A stretch of DNA of 64,000 nt, from positions 62,001 to 126,000 of the forward strand of contig JANQSG010000019.1 in the NCBI GenBank assembly GCA_028284185.1, in the 5' to 3' direction. This document shows, one piece after another, positions 47,603 through 56,574 of the stretch (position 1 is the first letter of the stretch; each line of letters opens with the position of its first letter). The notes beneath the pieces are model-generated. The model worked only from the letters and a program-made list of their open reading frames with translations, was not told the origin of the DNA and did no database searches. This DNA comes from Kangiella sp. GTDB lineage: Bacteria > Pseudomonadota > Gammaproteobacteria > Enterobacterales > Kangiellaceae. Position numbers and translations under genes: made by a program.

Positions 47603-48415
47603 ATGAAAGAATTAGCACTAGTCACAATTCATGGAATGGGCAAACATAAGCCTTATTATTTTGCAGATCTGGAAGATAAGCTTAAAAGGATGTTAGGCAG
47701 GGAAAATTGGGATAAAATTTCTTTTCAAAATGTTCAATATGCCCCCATCCTGCAAGGACCTCAAAATAAGTTATGGAATGATATCATTAGGAATAAAGAT
47801 AATGATATCGATGCAACAAAATTAAGAAAGTTTTTTCTATTTGGTTTTGGAGACGCAGGCTCTCTAGAATACAGCGCTCATTCTAAAGATAAAAAGGAAT
47901 ATTTAGCTGTTCAGGCTGAAATACAAAGTGTTCTTTCTAAGGCTTATCTAGAATTAGGTTCAAATAAAAAGAAGCCAATCATAATTATTGCCCAATCACT
48001 TGGCTGCCAAGTTATATCAAATTATTTATGGGATGCTAGTAAAGGGATTAATATTTTTGAAAAAATGAAAGGAAACAACTCCGATAAAAATGATTTTTTA
48101 AAGCTTAAATCATTGAGAAAATTAGTTACTACTGGATGTAATATTCCCTTATTTATTTCTGGGCTAAAAACCAGAAAATGCTTTAAAAAACCTAATACTA
48201 AATTTGAGTGGGATAACTTTTATGATCCTGATGATGTGTTAGGCTGGCCATTAAGACAGCTAGATAAAACTTTTGAATTTATAAATGATTACGACATTAA
48301 TGCGGGAGGCCTTTTAACTTCATGGAACCCTCTTAGTCATGGTCAATATTGGAGTGATAATAGTGTGTTAAGACCTTTATCACAATCCATTTTGTTTTTA
48401 CTGGATCAAAAATAA
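47603..48415 (+). CDS. Alpha/beta hydrolase-like protein, AT-rich
   Basis: The protein has 270 residues with no signal peptide. VTIHGMGKHKPYY near the start resembles an oxyanion-hole HG motif, and IIIIAQSLGCQVISNYLWD looks like a nucleophile elbow with Ser in QSLG (not the canonical GxSxG). DPDDVLGWPLRQL and NPLSHGQYWSDNSVL could supply the acid and the His. An AAGGAGG ribosome-binding site lies five bases before the ATG. The gene and its flanks are clearly more AT-rich than the neighbours, with many AAA/AAT codons, which suggests recent acquisition. Its substrate is unknown. Confidence 0.72.
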   Translation: MKELALVTIHGMGKHKPYYFADLEDKLKRMLGRENWDKISFQNVQYAPILQGPQNKLWNDIIRNKDNDIDATKLRKFFLFGFGDAGSLEYSAHSKDKKEYLAVQAEIQSVLSKAYLELGSNKKKPIIIIAQSLGCQVISNYLWDASKGINIFEKMKGNNSDKNDFLKLKSLRKLVTTGCNIPLFISGLKTRKCFKKPNTKFEWDNFYDPDDVLGWPLRQLDKTFEFINDYDINAGGLLTSWNPLSHGQYWSDNSVLRPLSQSILFLLDQK

Positions 48416-48453
48416 TGATAAACGATTTTCCCCAATAACTTACCTTATGGACA

Positions 48454-48479
48454 TAAAAAAGCCCTGCAATCGCAGGGCT
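48454..48479 (-). terminator. Terminator of the subtilisin gene
   Basis: AGCCCTGC and GCAGGGCT (48460-48467 and 48472-48479) form an 8-bp stem with loop AATC. The minus strand continues into a T run, so it ends the protease transcript. It may weakly serve the convergent gene too. Confidence 0.85.
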
Positions 48480-48500
48480 TTAATTACTTGATTAAAAAAA

Positions 48501-50360
48501 TTATGGCGTAGCATTTTCTACATCTGAACATACCGTTGTAGAGTTTTGCTCACATACTTGATAAGCATAAGTAACACCAGCGGTTACATTTTTATCGTTC
48601 CATTTACCATCATTACGAGTTCTGGCAACACGAGAACCATCACGGTAAATATCAACTCTTGAACCATTAGCACCAGACCATCTTACTTTTAGGTAGCCTT
48701 TGCGCGTAGTGCCTGCAAAAGACAAATCAATTGGCGCTGGTCCTGTACCACCATCAGTTACCGTAACCGATTGAGTTGCTGTATCGGTTGCACCATCGTC
48801 ATCAGTAACAGTTAAAGTCACTGAGTAAGTACCTGCACTGCCAAATGTGTGGTTCACTATCGAGCCATTACCACCGAATGACCAACTGTAGTCGGTGATC
48901 GAACCATCTGAATCGCTAGAGCCACTACCATCAAAAGTACAAGCTAAATCAGTACAACTATAAGTAAAGCTAGCATTTGGTGCCTGATTAGTTGGAGGCG
49001 TGCCACCATCAATTGCTGCAATCGCAGCGGCAGCATCAATAATACCAGTGCCACAAATATTGGTATTACAAGTGGAGCCATTCGGAAAAGCTCGAGCCGA
49101 ATCTTTTAACGCTTGCTCAATATCATCTGGGGTAGCGTTTGGATTAGTTTCAAACATCAAGGCTGCGGTAGCCGCTACGTGTGGCGCAGCCATCGAAGTG
49201 CCCTGATAATAAACATAAATATCAGCACCTGGACCTTGAGTACCATCATTCAAAGTTGAAGCAATACCGTCTGAACCACTACCACCAGGTGCTGCCACAT
49301 CAATATTAGAACCATAATTAGAATAGGTTGCTCGCTCACCTTGACGGCCAGTTGCAGCAACATTAATCACACCCGGGCAATTACCTGGGCTATAATTGGT
49401 AGAGTCCGCATTACTATTACCAGCAGCTACCACTACTACTGTACCATTAGCCCGCGCCGTATTAATTGCACTGATTTCCGAATTAGTACATGCACCTGAA
49501 CCACCTAAACTCATGTTAATCACTTTAGCTGGATTTGGATTAGATGGAACCCCTGAAACACTACCACCAGATGCCCATACGATGCCATCGACGATATCTG
49601 AAGTATAACCACCACATTTGCCTAAAACACGTACCGGAACTACCTTAGCGTTATAAGCAACTCCCGCCACACCAGTACCATTGTTAGTTACCGCAGCAAC
49701 GGTACCAGCAACGTGTGTACCATGCCAGCTAGAGTCTTGTGCTGGGTTGAAACCGCCACACTCGTTAAAAGTTACCCAGTCACCGGGATCCAAAGCATCG
49801 CTATCACGACCATTGCCATCATTCGCTACAAAGCTGTCATTGATCATGTCATAACCGCCAATAATATTGGCCGCCAAATCCACATGAGGACGATAACCCG
49901 TATCTAAAACCGCTACATTAACACCAGCACCAGTAGCACTATCCCAAGCCGCTTCCAAGTTAATGCCTCCGGTGGCCTCATGGTAGTGCCACTGCAAGCT
50001 ATAGAATTGATCATTGGCTGTAGCAAAAGGCTTTTTAATAGCGTCAATTTCAACAAACTCTACATCTGGATCAGCTGCAATTTGCGCCATTAAGCGCTTT
50101 AATTGTTTGCGCGACTTTTTCTGATTTAACTTAACGATTTGAGCACCATTATGCATAAAACGTCGGTGCTTCATATCCTCGGCAGTACGCGCTTGTAAAC
50201 TAACCATAGCGGAATAAGCTGCCTTATTTTTTACTTTTACATGATTTTTGTATTTGATAATCAAACGATCGGAAATGTCTTCAGCTTGTGCTGATAAACC
50301 AAGACCTACAGCCACGGCAACCAAAGCTGGCGTGAAACCCTTCTTGAATGGTGATTTCAT
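48501..50360 (-). CDS. Secreted subtilisin-like (S8) protease with PKD domain
   Basis: The 619 residues include a Sec signal (to about LSAQAED), an inhibitor I9-like propeptide (about 30-110), and an S8 catalytic domain with Asp153 in AVLDTGY, His213 in SSWHGTHVAGT, Asn315 in AAGNSN and Ser389 in GTSMAAPHVA. A PKD domain (about 462-537) and a C-terminal fibronectin-like domain (RWSGANGSRVDIYRDGSRVAR) follow. There is no GlyGly-CTERM. Paired cysteines suggest disulfides. It is expected to be an extracellular broad-specificity protease. Confidence 0.93.
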   Translation of the reverse strand: MKSPFKKGFTPALVAVAVGLGLSAQAEDISDRLIIKYKNHVKVKNKAAYSAMVSLQARTAEDMKHRRFMHNGAQIVKLNQKKSRKQLKRLMAQIAADPDVEFVEIDAIKKPFATANDQFYSLQWHYHEATGGINLEAAWDSATGAGVNVAVLDTGYRPHVDLAANIIGGYDMINDSFVANDGNGRDSDALDPGDWVTFNECGGFNPAQDSSWHGTHVAGTVAAVTNNGTGVAGVAYNAKVVPVRVLGKCGGYTSDIVDGIVWASGGSVSGVPSNPNPAKVINMSLGGSGACTNSEISAINTARANGTVVVVAAGNSNADSTNYSPGNCPGVINVAATGRQGERATYSNYGSNIDVAAPGGSGSDGIASTLNDGTQGPGADIYVYYQGTSMAAPHVAATAALMFETNPNATPDDIEQALKDSARAFPNGSTCNTNICGTGIIDAAAAIAAIDGGTPPTNQAPNASFTYSCTDLACTFDGSGSSDSDGSITDYSWSFGGNGSIVNHTFGSAGTYSVTLTVTDDDGATDTATQSVTVTDGGTGPAPIDLSFAGTTRKGYLKVRWSGANGSRVDIYRDGSRVARTRNDGKWNDKNVTAGVTYAYQVCEQNSTTVCSDVENATP

Positions 50361-50808
50361 AAACTACCCCTTATAAATTTTTAGATTATAGAGAATTTAA
50401 AGAATTAAACTCCCTGCCCCTTACAGCCCAAGATTACCTTTATTTGGGCTAATACTTTTGTCTTATTTTTTAATAGAAAGTCCTCATTGCTATAAGCCAC
50501 ACAGACTTAACTACATAACAATGAGGTCTGACCAGTGTTTTTTATCACACATCGATTTAACCAATTGTATCTAAATGTGTCAATCATTATTTTTTATAAT
50601 GGGATATAATAATTTCTATAAATTTTAATTATCAATGACTTAGCAATAATCCAATGTGACAGGTAAAAAAATTATTTATTGGAAAATCAGCCATTTAAGC
50701 CATAAATCGGCCAACTGAACACTGGTCATTTAAATTTTATTTTTGTATGAAAAACAACTAGTTGGAATAGAGAATGGATTTAAAACAAGCTGCTTTGATA
50801 TGATTTGA
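50361..50808. other. AT-rich gene-free region with a spaced inverted repeat
   Basis: No gene is supported in this region. TGACCAGTGTT (50529-50539) and AACACTGGTCA (50718-50728) are perfect 11-bp inverted arms 178 bp apart. They could be termini of a miniature element, but no flanking target duplication is seen. The rest is AT-rich promoter-like DNA between the subtilisin start and the uvrD stop. No terminator of uvrD is obvious. Confidence 0.4.
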
Positions 50809-52983
50809 TTAATTTATAGCCTCTAGCTTGGCATAAGCTACCATAAGCTTTTTTAGGCCTTCATTTTCAAAGTTGATTTGTACTGAAGCCTGTGGCCCTT
50901 CGCCCTCATAATTAATAATGATTCCTTTACCGAATTTGGGGTGTTTTACCAGTTGTCCTAAGTAAAAGCCTTCGGGGCCTTTTTTACGAATAGGGGATTC
51001 TTTAACGAAAACCGGCCTTTGAACTTGGGTATTAAGCCTGACTTCACTTAATAATTCTGCAGGGATCTCACGCACAAAACGCGAAACCTGGGGATAGGTT
51101 TCACGACCAAATTGGCGGCGTTTTTCAGCATAGGTCAAATAAAGCTGCTGCATGGCTCGAGTAATGCCTACATAGGCCAAACGCCTTTCTTCTTCCAGAC
51201 CGCCTGGCTCATCAATTGACATCTGGTGTGGGAACAGCTTTTCTTCCACCCCAGCAATAAACACCAGGGGAAACTCCAAACCTTTGGCCGAATGCAGCGT
51301 CATCATTTGTACCGACTCCTGGTATTCTTCTGCCTGGGTTTCACCAGCCTCTAAAGAAGCATGGGATAAGAAAGCGGTCAACTCATCCATGTCAGGCAAT
51401 TCTTCAGGAACCATTTCATCGGGATCGAACTCGCGTGCCGCATTGACCAATTCCTGCAAGTTTTCCTTCCGCGCCTGACCTTTTTCGCCCTTTTCTTTCG
51501 AATACATTTCGAGTAAGCCCGAATGCTCGATTACAATCTCGGTTTGTTCGGCCAAGTCTAATTCTTGAGTATCAGAATCTAGCTCATTGACCAGGGCGAC
51601 AAACCCGCTCAAAGCATTTCTTGCTCTTGGTGTTAGCAACTGTTCACTGATCATTTTTTCAGAGGCTTGCCAAAGTGAAATTTGCTTACTTCTAGCCAAT
51701 TCACGAATGGCGTCAACAGATTTTTGACCCAAACCACGAGCAGGTTGATTGACCACTCGCTCAAAAGAAGCATCATCATTACGGTTAGTCATTAACCGTA
51801 GATAAGCCAAAGTATCTTTTACTTCAGCACGCTCGAAAAATCGCAGGCCGCCATAAATTCGATAGGGGATCCCTTTATAAAGCATAGCCTCTTCCAAAAC
51901 TCGCGATTGCGCATTAGAACGGTATAAAACTGCAATATCATTGTAACTATGGCCCTGCCCAATCCAATCTTCAATTCTGGCGGCGATAAAACGCGCTTCT
52001 TCCTGCTCATTAAAAGCTGCGTATAAACAAATTGGCTCACCCTGATTGCCTTGAGTCCATAAATTCTTGCCCATACGATCATTATTATTGGCAATCACCG
52101 CATTGGCCGCTTTTAAAATAGTCGAGGTAGAGCGATAATTTTGTTCAAGCCGCGAAACTTTGCAATCCGGAAAATCATTTTCAAATTGGCGGATATTTTC
52201 GATTTTGGCCCCACGCCAACCATAAATGGATTGATCATCATCACCCACAATGGTGATGCGATTATTATCACTGCATAACATTCGGATCCAGGCATATTGA
52301 ATATGATTGGTATCCTGAAACTCATCCACCAAAATATGCTGGAAGCGCTCTTGATAATGCTGTAATAATCTTGGATTCTTGGTCCAAAGCTCATAAGCAC
52401 GCAACAGCAACTCGTTGAAGTCCACCAAACCTGCGGTTTTACAAGCCTCTTCATAGGCATAATAAACCTTAATCATGGTGCTAATAAAAAAATCACCATG
52501 ATGGTGAATATCGCCCGGCCTTAATGCTTCATCTTTTTTAGCATTGATATACCATTGAGCCTGCTTTGGCGGCCATTCATTATCATCCAGATTCAGTTCT
52601 TTCATCACCCGCTTAATAACTCTAAGCTGATCTTGCGAATCCAGAATCTGGAAACCTTCAGGCAAATCTGCATCTTTGTAATGCGCCCTTAATAAACGAT
52701 GGGCAATCGAGTGAAAAGTACCGATCCACATACCTCGTGCCGGCATGGCCAGCATATCTTCAACCCTCCCGCGCATTTCATGCGCCGCTTTATTGGTAAA
52801 AGTTACCGCCAAAATGGCATGTGGTGAGATATGTTCCACTTGTACCAACCAGGCAATCCGATGCACCAAAACCCGTGTTTTACCCGAACCCGCACCAGCC
52901 AGCACCAGTAAAGCCTTGTTAGGCGCGGTAACTGCTTCTTTTTGTGGATCATTTAAGGATTCGAGTATGCTTGAGGCATCCAT
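50809..52983 (-). CDS. uvrD: DNA helicase II
   Basis: UvrD is the 3'-5' helicase of nucleotide excision and mismatch repair. The 724 residues match E. coli UvrD. Motif I is AGAGSGKTRVLVHRI, motif II VDEFQDTN, motif III VGDDDQSIYGWRGA, and motifs IV to VI include LEQNYRST, TLHSAKGLEFPLVFIAGVEE and AYVGITRAM. A C-terminal Tudor-like region (GQLVKHPKFGKGIIINYEGEG) binds RNA polymerase in homologues. In E. coli the HAD gene yigB is directly upstream; here an inserted group of genes separates them. Confidence 0.97.
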   Translation of the reverse strand: MDASSILESLNDPQKEAVTAPNKALLVLAGAGSGKTRVLVHRIAWLVQVEHISPHAILAVTFTNKAAHEMRGRVEDMLAMPARGMWIGTFHSIAHRLLRAHYKDADLPEGFQILDSQDQLRVIKRVMKELNLDDNEWPPKQAQWYINAKKDEALRPGDIHHHGDFFISTMIKVYYAYEEACKTAGLVDFNELLLRAYELWTKNPRLLQHYQERFQHILVDEFQDTNHIQYAWIRMLCSDNNRITIVGDDDQSIYGWRGAKIENIRQFENDFPDCKVSRLEQNYRSTSTILKAANAVIANNNDRMGKNLWTQGNQGEPICLYAAFNEQEEARFIAARIEDWIGQGHSYNDIAVLYRSNAQSRVLEEAMLYKGIPYRIYGGLRFFERAEVKDTLAYLRLMTNRNDDASFERVVNQPARGLGQKSVDAIRELARSKQISLWQASEKMISEQLLTPRARNALSGFVALVNELDSDTQELDLAEQTEIVIEHSGLLEMYSKEKGEKGQARKENLQELVNAAREFDPDEMVPEELPDMDELTAFLSHASLEAGETQAEEYQESVQMMTLHSAKGLEFPLVFIAGVEEKLFPHQMSIDEPGGLEEERRLAYVGITRAMQQLYLTYAEKRRQFGRETYPQVSRFVREIPAELLSEVRLNTQVQRPVFVKESPIRKKGPEGFYLGQLVKHPKFGKGIIINYEGEGPQASVQINFENEGLKKLMVAYAKLEAIN

Positions 52984-53023
52984 TTAGGTTATGCTTATTC
53001 AAAATTCAATTGGCAACCATTGT

Positions 53024-53785
53024 ATGAAAAAAGCACTGCAATTTTTACTCTTTTTCGGTTTTATTTTGCTGGCAAGCTGCAAGACCGTTGAAACCAGCCA
53101 AGATCCTGTTACCAATGCTTACCAAACTCAACATCAGCTGGTCAAAGATTCTGGGAAAGCCATCATTGGTTATAAAGCTGGGCTTACCTCGAAAGCTGGG
53201 CAAGCTAAATTGGGGGTTGCTGAGCCAGTGGCAGGGGTTTTATTTAAGGATGGCTTATCGCTTAATCGCCAAGTTTATTTGTTAGAAGACTATCAACACT
53301 TGATGCTCGAAACTGAAATTGGATTTGTGCTTAATTCAGATGTTACATTGCACCCGCCAACGGTTTTACCACCAAATTTTTTCTTAAATTATATTGAATC
53401 AGTGGTACCCGTTATCGAACTTCCAGACTTAGCCTACCCAGATATGTCAAAAGTGAATAGCTTAACTTTGATTGAAACCAATGTCGCTTCAAATCAGATT
53501 TTAGTAGGTAAAGGCATAACTTTAAAAGATATATCGCTCAATAAAATAAAAACCCAGCTCAAAAGAAATGGTGAACTGGTTATTCAAGGCCAAGCTACTG
53601 ATGCTATGGGCGATCAATTAAAGGCTCTTGAATGGCTTATGTTTACTCTCTATTCCAATGGCTACCAACTGAAAAAAGGTGATATTTTAATTACCGGTGC
53701 TTTAGGCAAAATGATCCCAGCGGAACGCGGTCAATATGATGCGGATTTTGGTCAGCTTGGCCGCTTAAGTTTTGCAATTCGATAA
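53024..53785 (+). CDS. Predicted lipoprotein with 2-keto-4-pentenoate hydratase (MhpD/FAH-like) fold
   Basis: MKKALQFLLFFGFILLASC is a lipoprotein signal; a start 11 codons upstream would spoil it. The remainder resembles MhpD-type hydratases: KAIIGYKAGLTSKAGQAKLGVAEPVAGVLF, the metal-ligand LETEIGFVLN and PVIELPDLAY, and LKKGDILITGALGKMIPAERG. Known relatives act in the cytoplasm on 2-hydroxypenta-2,4-dienoate in aromatic degradation, so an exported anchored version is unusual. No aromatic-degradation genes are near. It stands 17 bases before a hydroxyacid dehydrogenase gene, perhaps in one operon. Confidence 0.8.
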   Translation: MKKALQFLLFFGFILLASCKTVETSQDPVTNAYQTQHQLVKDSGKAIIGYKAGLTSKAGQAKLGVAEPVAGVLFKDGLSLNRQVYLLEDYQHLMLETEIGFVLNSDVTLHPPTVLPPNFFLNYIESVVPVIELPDLAYPDMSKVNSLTLIETNVASNQILVGKGITLKDISLNKIKTQLKRNGELVIQGQATDAMGDQLKALEWLMFTLYSNGYQLKKGDILITGALGKMIPAERGQYDADFGQLGRLSFAIR

Positions 53786-53802
53786 TCTTTTACGAGGAAC
53801 TT

Positions 53803-54762
53803 ATGAAAGCAGTTTTATTGGACGCCGATACCCTCGGTAATTGGCAAGGCTCTGCAAGCGATGCCGGCTTTATTGATTTATCACCGATCAAAAGTTTATT
53901 CAGCGATCTGACAGTTTATCCGTTAACCTTGCCTGAGCAACGTTTACAGTATTGTATTAACGCAGAAGTTATTATCACCAATAAAGTAATTCTTGATCGT
54001 GATTTATTAAAACAACTTCCTAAGCTAAAGCTAATCCAACTCACCGCCACTGGCATGAATAATGTAGATCTGGAGGCTTGTCATGAACTTGGCATTAAGG
54101 TTTATAACGTGGAAGACTATTCGACTTTCCCAGTAGCTCAATTGACCTTCCAGTTTATCTTAAACTTTGCCACTCGAACTATTGAACATAATGCGTTAAC
54201 TAAATCAGGTGCCTGGCAGCAAAGCCGTATTTTCACCTTAACCAACTACCCAACTATTGAAATTGCAGGTAAAAACTTATTACTTATTGGACAAGGAAAT
54301 ATCGGAAAAAAAGTCGCAGCAATGGCACAGGCTTTTGAGATGAATGTGGCCTTTGGACAATTAGCTAATCGCCCTAAAAGGGATAACCAGATTTCATTGG
54401 CTAAAGCCATTCCACAGGCAGATTTTATCAGCCTGCACTGTCCATTATCAAAAGAGACCCAGCAATTGGTTAATGCTGATTTCCTGCAAAAGATGAAACC
54501 AACAGCTTACCTGATCAATACTGCACGCGGGCCTATTATTGACGAGCAGGCTCTAGCAGAGGCATTGCACAATCGACAAATCGCTGGAGCAGCGCTCGAT
54601 GTTTTATCTCAAGAGCCGCCAATAACTGACAACCCATTACTCGCTCCATCTTTAACCAACCTGATAATTACGCCACATATTGCCTGGGCCAGTCAGGAAG
54701 CTAAAGCACGCCTGGTTACAAAAATGGCTCAGCAAATTAGAGCTTTTATTGCACAGGGCTAG
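53803..54762 (+). CDS. D-2-hydroxyacid dehydrogenase, NAD(P)-dependent
   Basis: The 319 residues belong to the D-isomer hydroxyacid dehydrogenase family, close to hydroxypyruvate/glycerate dehydrogenases. The Rossmann motif is LLLIGQGNIGKKVAAMAQ, catalytic Arg lies in NTARGPIIDEQAL, Glu in DVLSQEPP and His in TPHIAWASQEA. GAGGA precedes the ATG by four bases. It lacks an ACT domain, unlike SerA elsewhere in the window. The real substrate cannot be told from the sequence. Its 3' end overlaps the convergent YHS gene by 17 bases. Confidence 0.9.
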   Translation: MKAVLLDADTLGNWQGSASDAGFIDLSPIKSLFSDLTVYPLTLPEQRLQYCINAEVIITNKVILDRDLLKQLPKLKLIQLTATGMNNVDLEACHELGIKVYNVEDYSTFPVAQLTFQFILNFATRTIEHNALTKSGAWQQSRIFTLTNYPTIEIAGKNLLLIGQGNIGKKVAAMAQAFEMNVAFGQLANRPKRDNQISLAKAIPQADFISLHCPLSKETQQLVNADFLQKMKPTAYLINTARGPIIDEQALAEALHNRQIAGAALDVLSQEPPITDNPLLAPSLTNLIITPHIAWASQEAKARLVTKMAQQIRAFIAQG

Positions 54763-55258
54763 GCTCGAGTTCAATAGCTTCTTCTTGAACTTCCTCAGCT
54801 TTTGGCGCTGGCGCTTCGTTAAAAGTTTCAACCAGATGATTCGTCCAGAAGTTATCTGCTCTTTCAATAAGATCAGTTTGTTCTTCTCTCCAAACCACTC
54901 GGGTTTTAGGGCTGTAATTTAAATAAAGCTTATCATCAATAATGGTCCAGGCTTTCGGATCAATTTTTAAAAAACGATTGTCCGACATAGCCTTAGCACA
55001 ATAACCACCATATTGCGGTACATACTTTTCAGGATTGGCTTTGAATAAGTCTCGGTTTTCTTCAGAAGCAAAGCGCCACTTAGCACCTTTATATTTATAG
55101 GTAATTTTCTTATTACCTCGAACCGCATCTGCTTGGGTAAAATAGGCCACCGGATCATAACCACGAATGGCTCCGGAATAACGCCCTTGATAAATCCGAT
55201 CTTTTGCCAAAATTTGTATCGAAAAGACGATCAATAGCAAACCAAAAATATACTTCAT
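54746..55258 (-). CDS. Secreted YHS-domain protein, paralogue 1
   Basis: The 170 residues have a Sec signal (to about QILAKD). A YHS-like domain follows: AIRGYDPVAYFTQADAVRG, WRFASEENRDLFKANPEKYVPQYGGYCAKAMSDN. The single Cys of GGYCAKAMS is conserved in family members that may bind metal. The acidic, Pro-rich tail (EAPAPKAEEVQEEAIELEP) is absent from its neighbour. It is a diverged duplicate of the next gene. A metal or heme-trafficking role is only a guess. Confidence 0.82.
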   Translation of the reverse strand: MKYIFGLLLIVFSIQILAKDRIYQGRYSGAIRGYDPVAYFTQADAVRGNKKITYKYKGAKWRFASEENRDLFKANPEKYVPQYGGYCAKAMSDNRFLKIDPKAWTIIDDKLYLNYSPKTRVVWREEQTDLIERADNFWTNHLVETFNEAPAPKAEEVQEEAIELEPSPVQ

Positions 55259-55330
55259 TGTTTTTCTCCAACGGATACAAGTAATTATCAGAGCAGTTAC
55301 AAAAGACTTTGTTACAAGCCTTTTGTAAAT

Positions 55331-55786
55331 TTATTCTGCGCTATGTTTTTGCCAATAAGCCTGCCAATTGGCATCAGCTTCCTGGATAAACTTATCCTTT
55401 TCTTTTAACCAGTGACCCTGCACCGATTTACTATAATTTAAGTACAACTTGCCACTTTCGATATGCCAGGCTTCACCATCAATCGACACAAAGCGGTTAT
55501 CCGACATGGCATAGGCACAATAGCCGCCATATTCAGGAATATACTTTTCTGGATTTTCGATAAACAACTTTTTATTTTCTTCAGAGGCAAAACGCCATTT
55601 AGCACCTTGATATTCATAGGTAATTTTCTTGCTACCTTTAACAGCTTTAGCTTCTGTAAAATAGGCAACCGCATCATAACCATCGATGGCTCCGCCGAAG
55701 AAACTGGAATAAATTGGATCTTCTGCCGCCCATAAAGATGTTGAAAAAAACAAACTGAAAATTAAGATTAACTTTTTCATAGTCAT
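55331..55786 (-). CDS. Secreted YHS-domain protein, paralogue 2
   Basis: The 151 residues have a Sec signal (to about SLWAAED) and a YHS-like domain strongly similar to that of the neighbour: AIDGYDAVAYFTEAKAVKG and WRFASEENKKLFIENPEKYIPEYGGYCAYAMSDNRF. The tail is short and basic. Close similarity over about 110 residues, with different ends, shows a tandem duplication. Either ATG (first or third codon) may be used. Confidence 0.84.
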   Translation of the reverse strand: MTMKKLILIFSLFFSTSLWAAEDPIYSSFFGGAIDGYDAVAYFTEAKAVKGSKKITYEYQGAKWRFASEENKKLFIENPEKYIPEYGGYCAYAMSDNRFVSIDGEAWHIESGKLYLNYSKSVQGHWLKEKDKFIQEADANWQAYWQKHSAE

Positions 55787-55839
55787 AACTAATAAATTAA
55801 TAATGATTAATAGAGTTGATTAAAACTGGATTGTTACAA

Positions 55840-56496
55840 CTAGATACTTAATAGTTGATCAATTTGTCTGGTATTAAAGTGCAAAGAAGCAACCATAGCA
55901 CTGGTAGCACTCATAATATCCGTTTCATGGCTATCACCAATATGCACCAGTTCATCAATAGCTATTTGATAATCATCTAACAGCTTATTCAGCATTTCTG
56001 GTGAGGGCTTAGCGCGACCATCTATTCCAGCAATCAGGTGTCGGTCAAAATACTTATCCAAGCCTATTTTGTATAAATTGGAATTGCCATTGCTGGTAGC
56101 CACCAAAGTGTATTTTTTCTTTAAGTGCTGCAAAACCTCAATGGTGATTGCAGGAATCTGGATTTGATTACGCCAATGATAAAATATTGCAAAAGCAGGG
56201 TTAATCAGCGATAAGTCACCTTGAGTTTCCTGTAGCATTTGCCGTATAACCGCTTTGCGCAACACAGTCATATTCTCAAATACCGGATCTTTTTGTTGCT
56301 GTAGTTGATGAGCAATCCGCTCCATGCTATCTACAGTAAAGTGATTTTTTACTGGTGGATGTTGTTTGGTTAAAAAACTTAATAGCGCTTTTTGGCAGCG
56401 CTCAATAATTCCCGAGTTATCCCATAAAGTATCATCCAAATCGAAACTGATAACTTTAATCTTTGACCAGTCAATGGCATTTATATCACCAGTCAT
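55840..56496 (-). CDS. yigB: HAD-family hydrolase, YigB-like
   Basis: The 218 residues include all HAD motifs: SFDLDDTLW (nucleophile Asp), VATSNGN (motif II Ser/Thr), KPSPEML (Lys) and VHIGDSHETDI (metal Asp). E. coli YigB dephosphorylates 5-amino-6-(5-phosphoribitylamino)uracil in flavin synthesis. The assignment leans on its place in the dapF-DUF484-xerC-yigB-uvrD order. xerC, expected just upstream, is absent here. Confidence 0.85.
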   Translation of the reverse strand: MTGDINAIDWSKIKVISFDLDDTLWDNSGIIERCQKALLSFLTKQHPPVKNHFTVDSMERIAHQLQQQKDPVFENMTVLRKAVIRQMLQETQGDLSLINPAFAIFYHWRNQIQIPAITIEVLQHLKKKYTLVATSNGNSNLYKIGLDKYFDRHLIAGIDGRAKPSPEMLNKLLDDYQIAIDELVHIGDSHETDIMSATSAMVASLHFNTRQIDQLLSI

Positions 56497-56574
56497 GACT
56501 TTTTCTTTTTAACCCCTGGATGAGCAACAGCATAGATCTTGCTGCATCATTTACACAAAAAGCCAGCACAGTTT

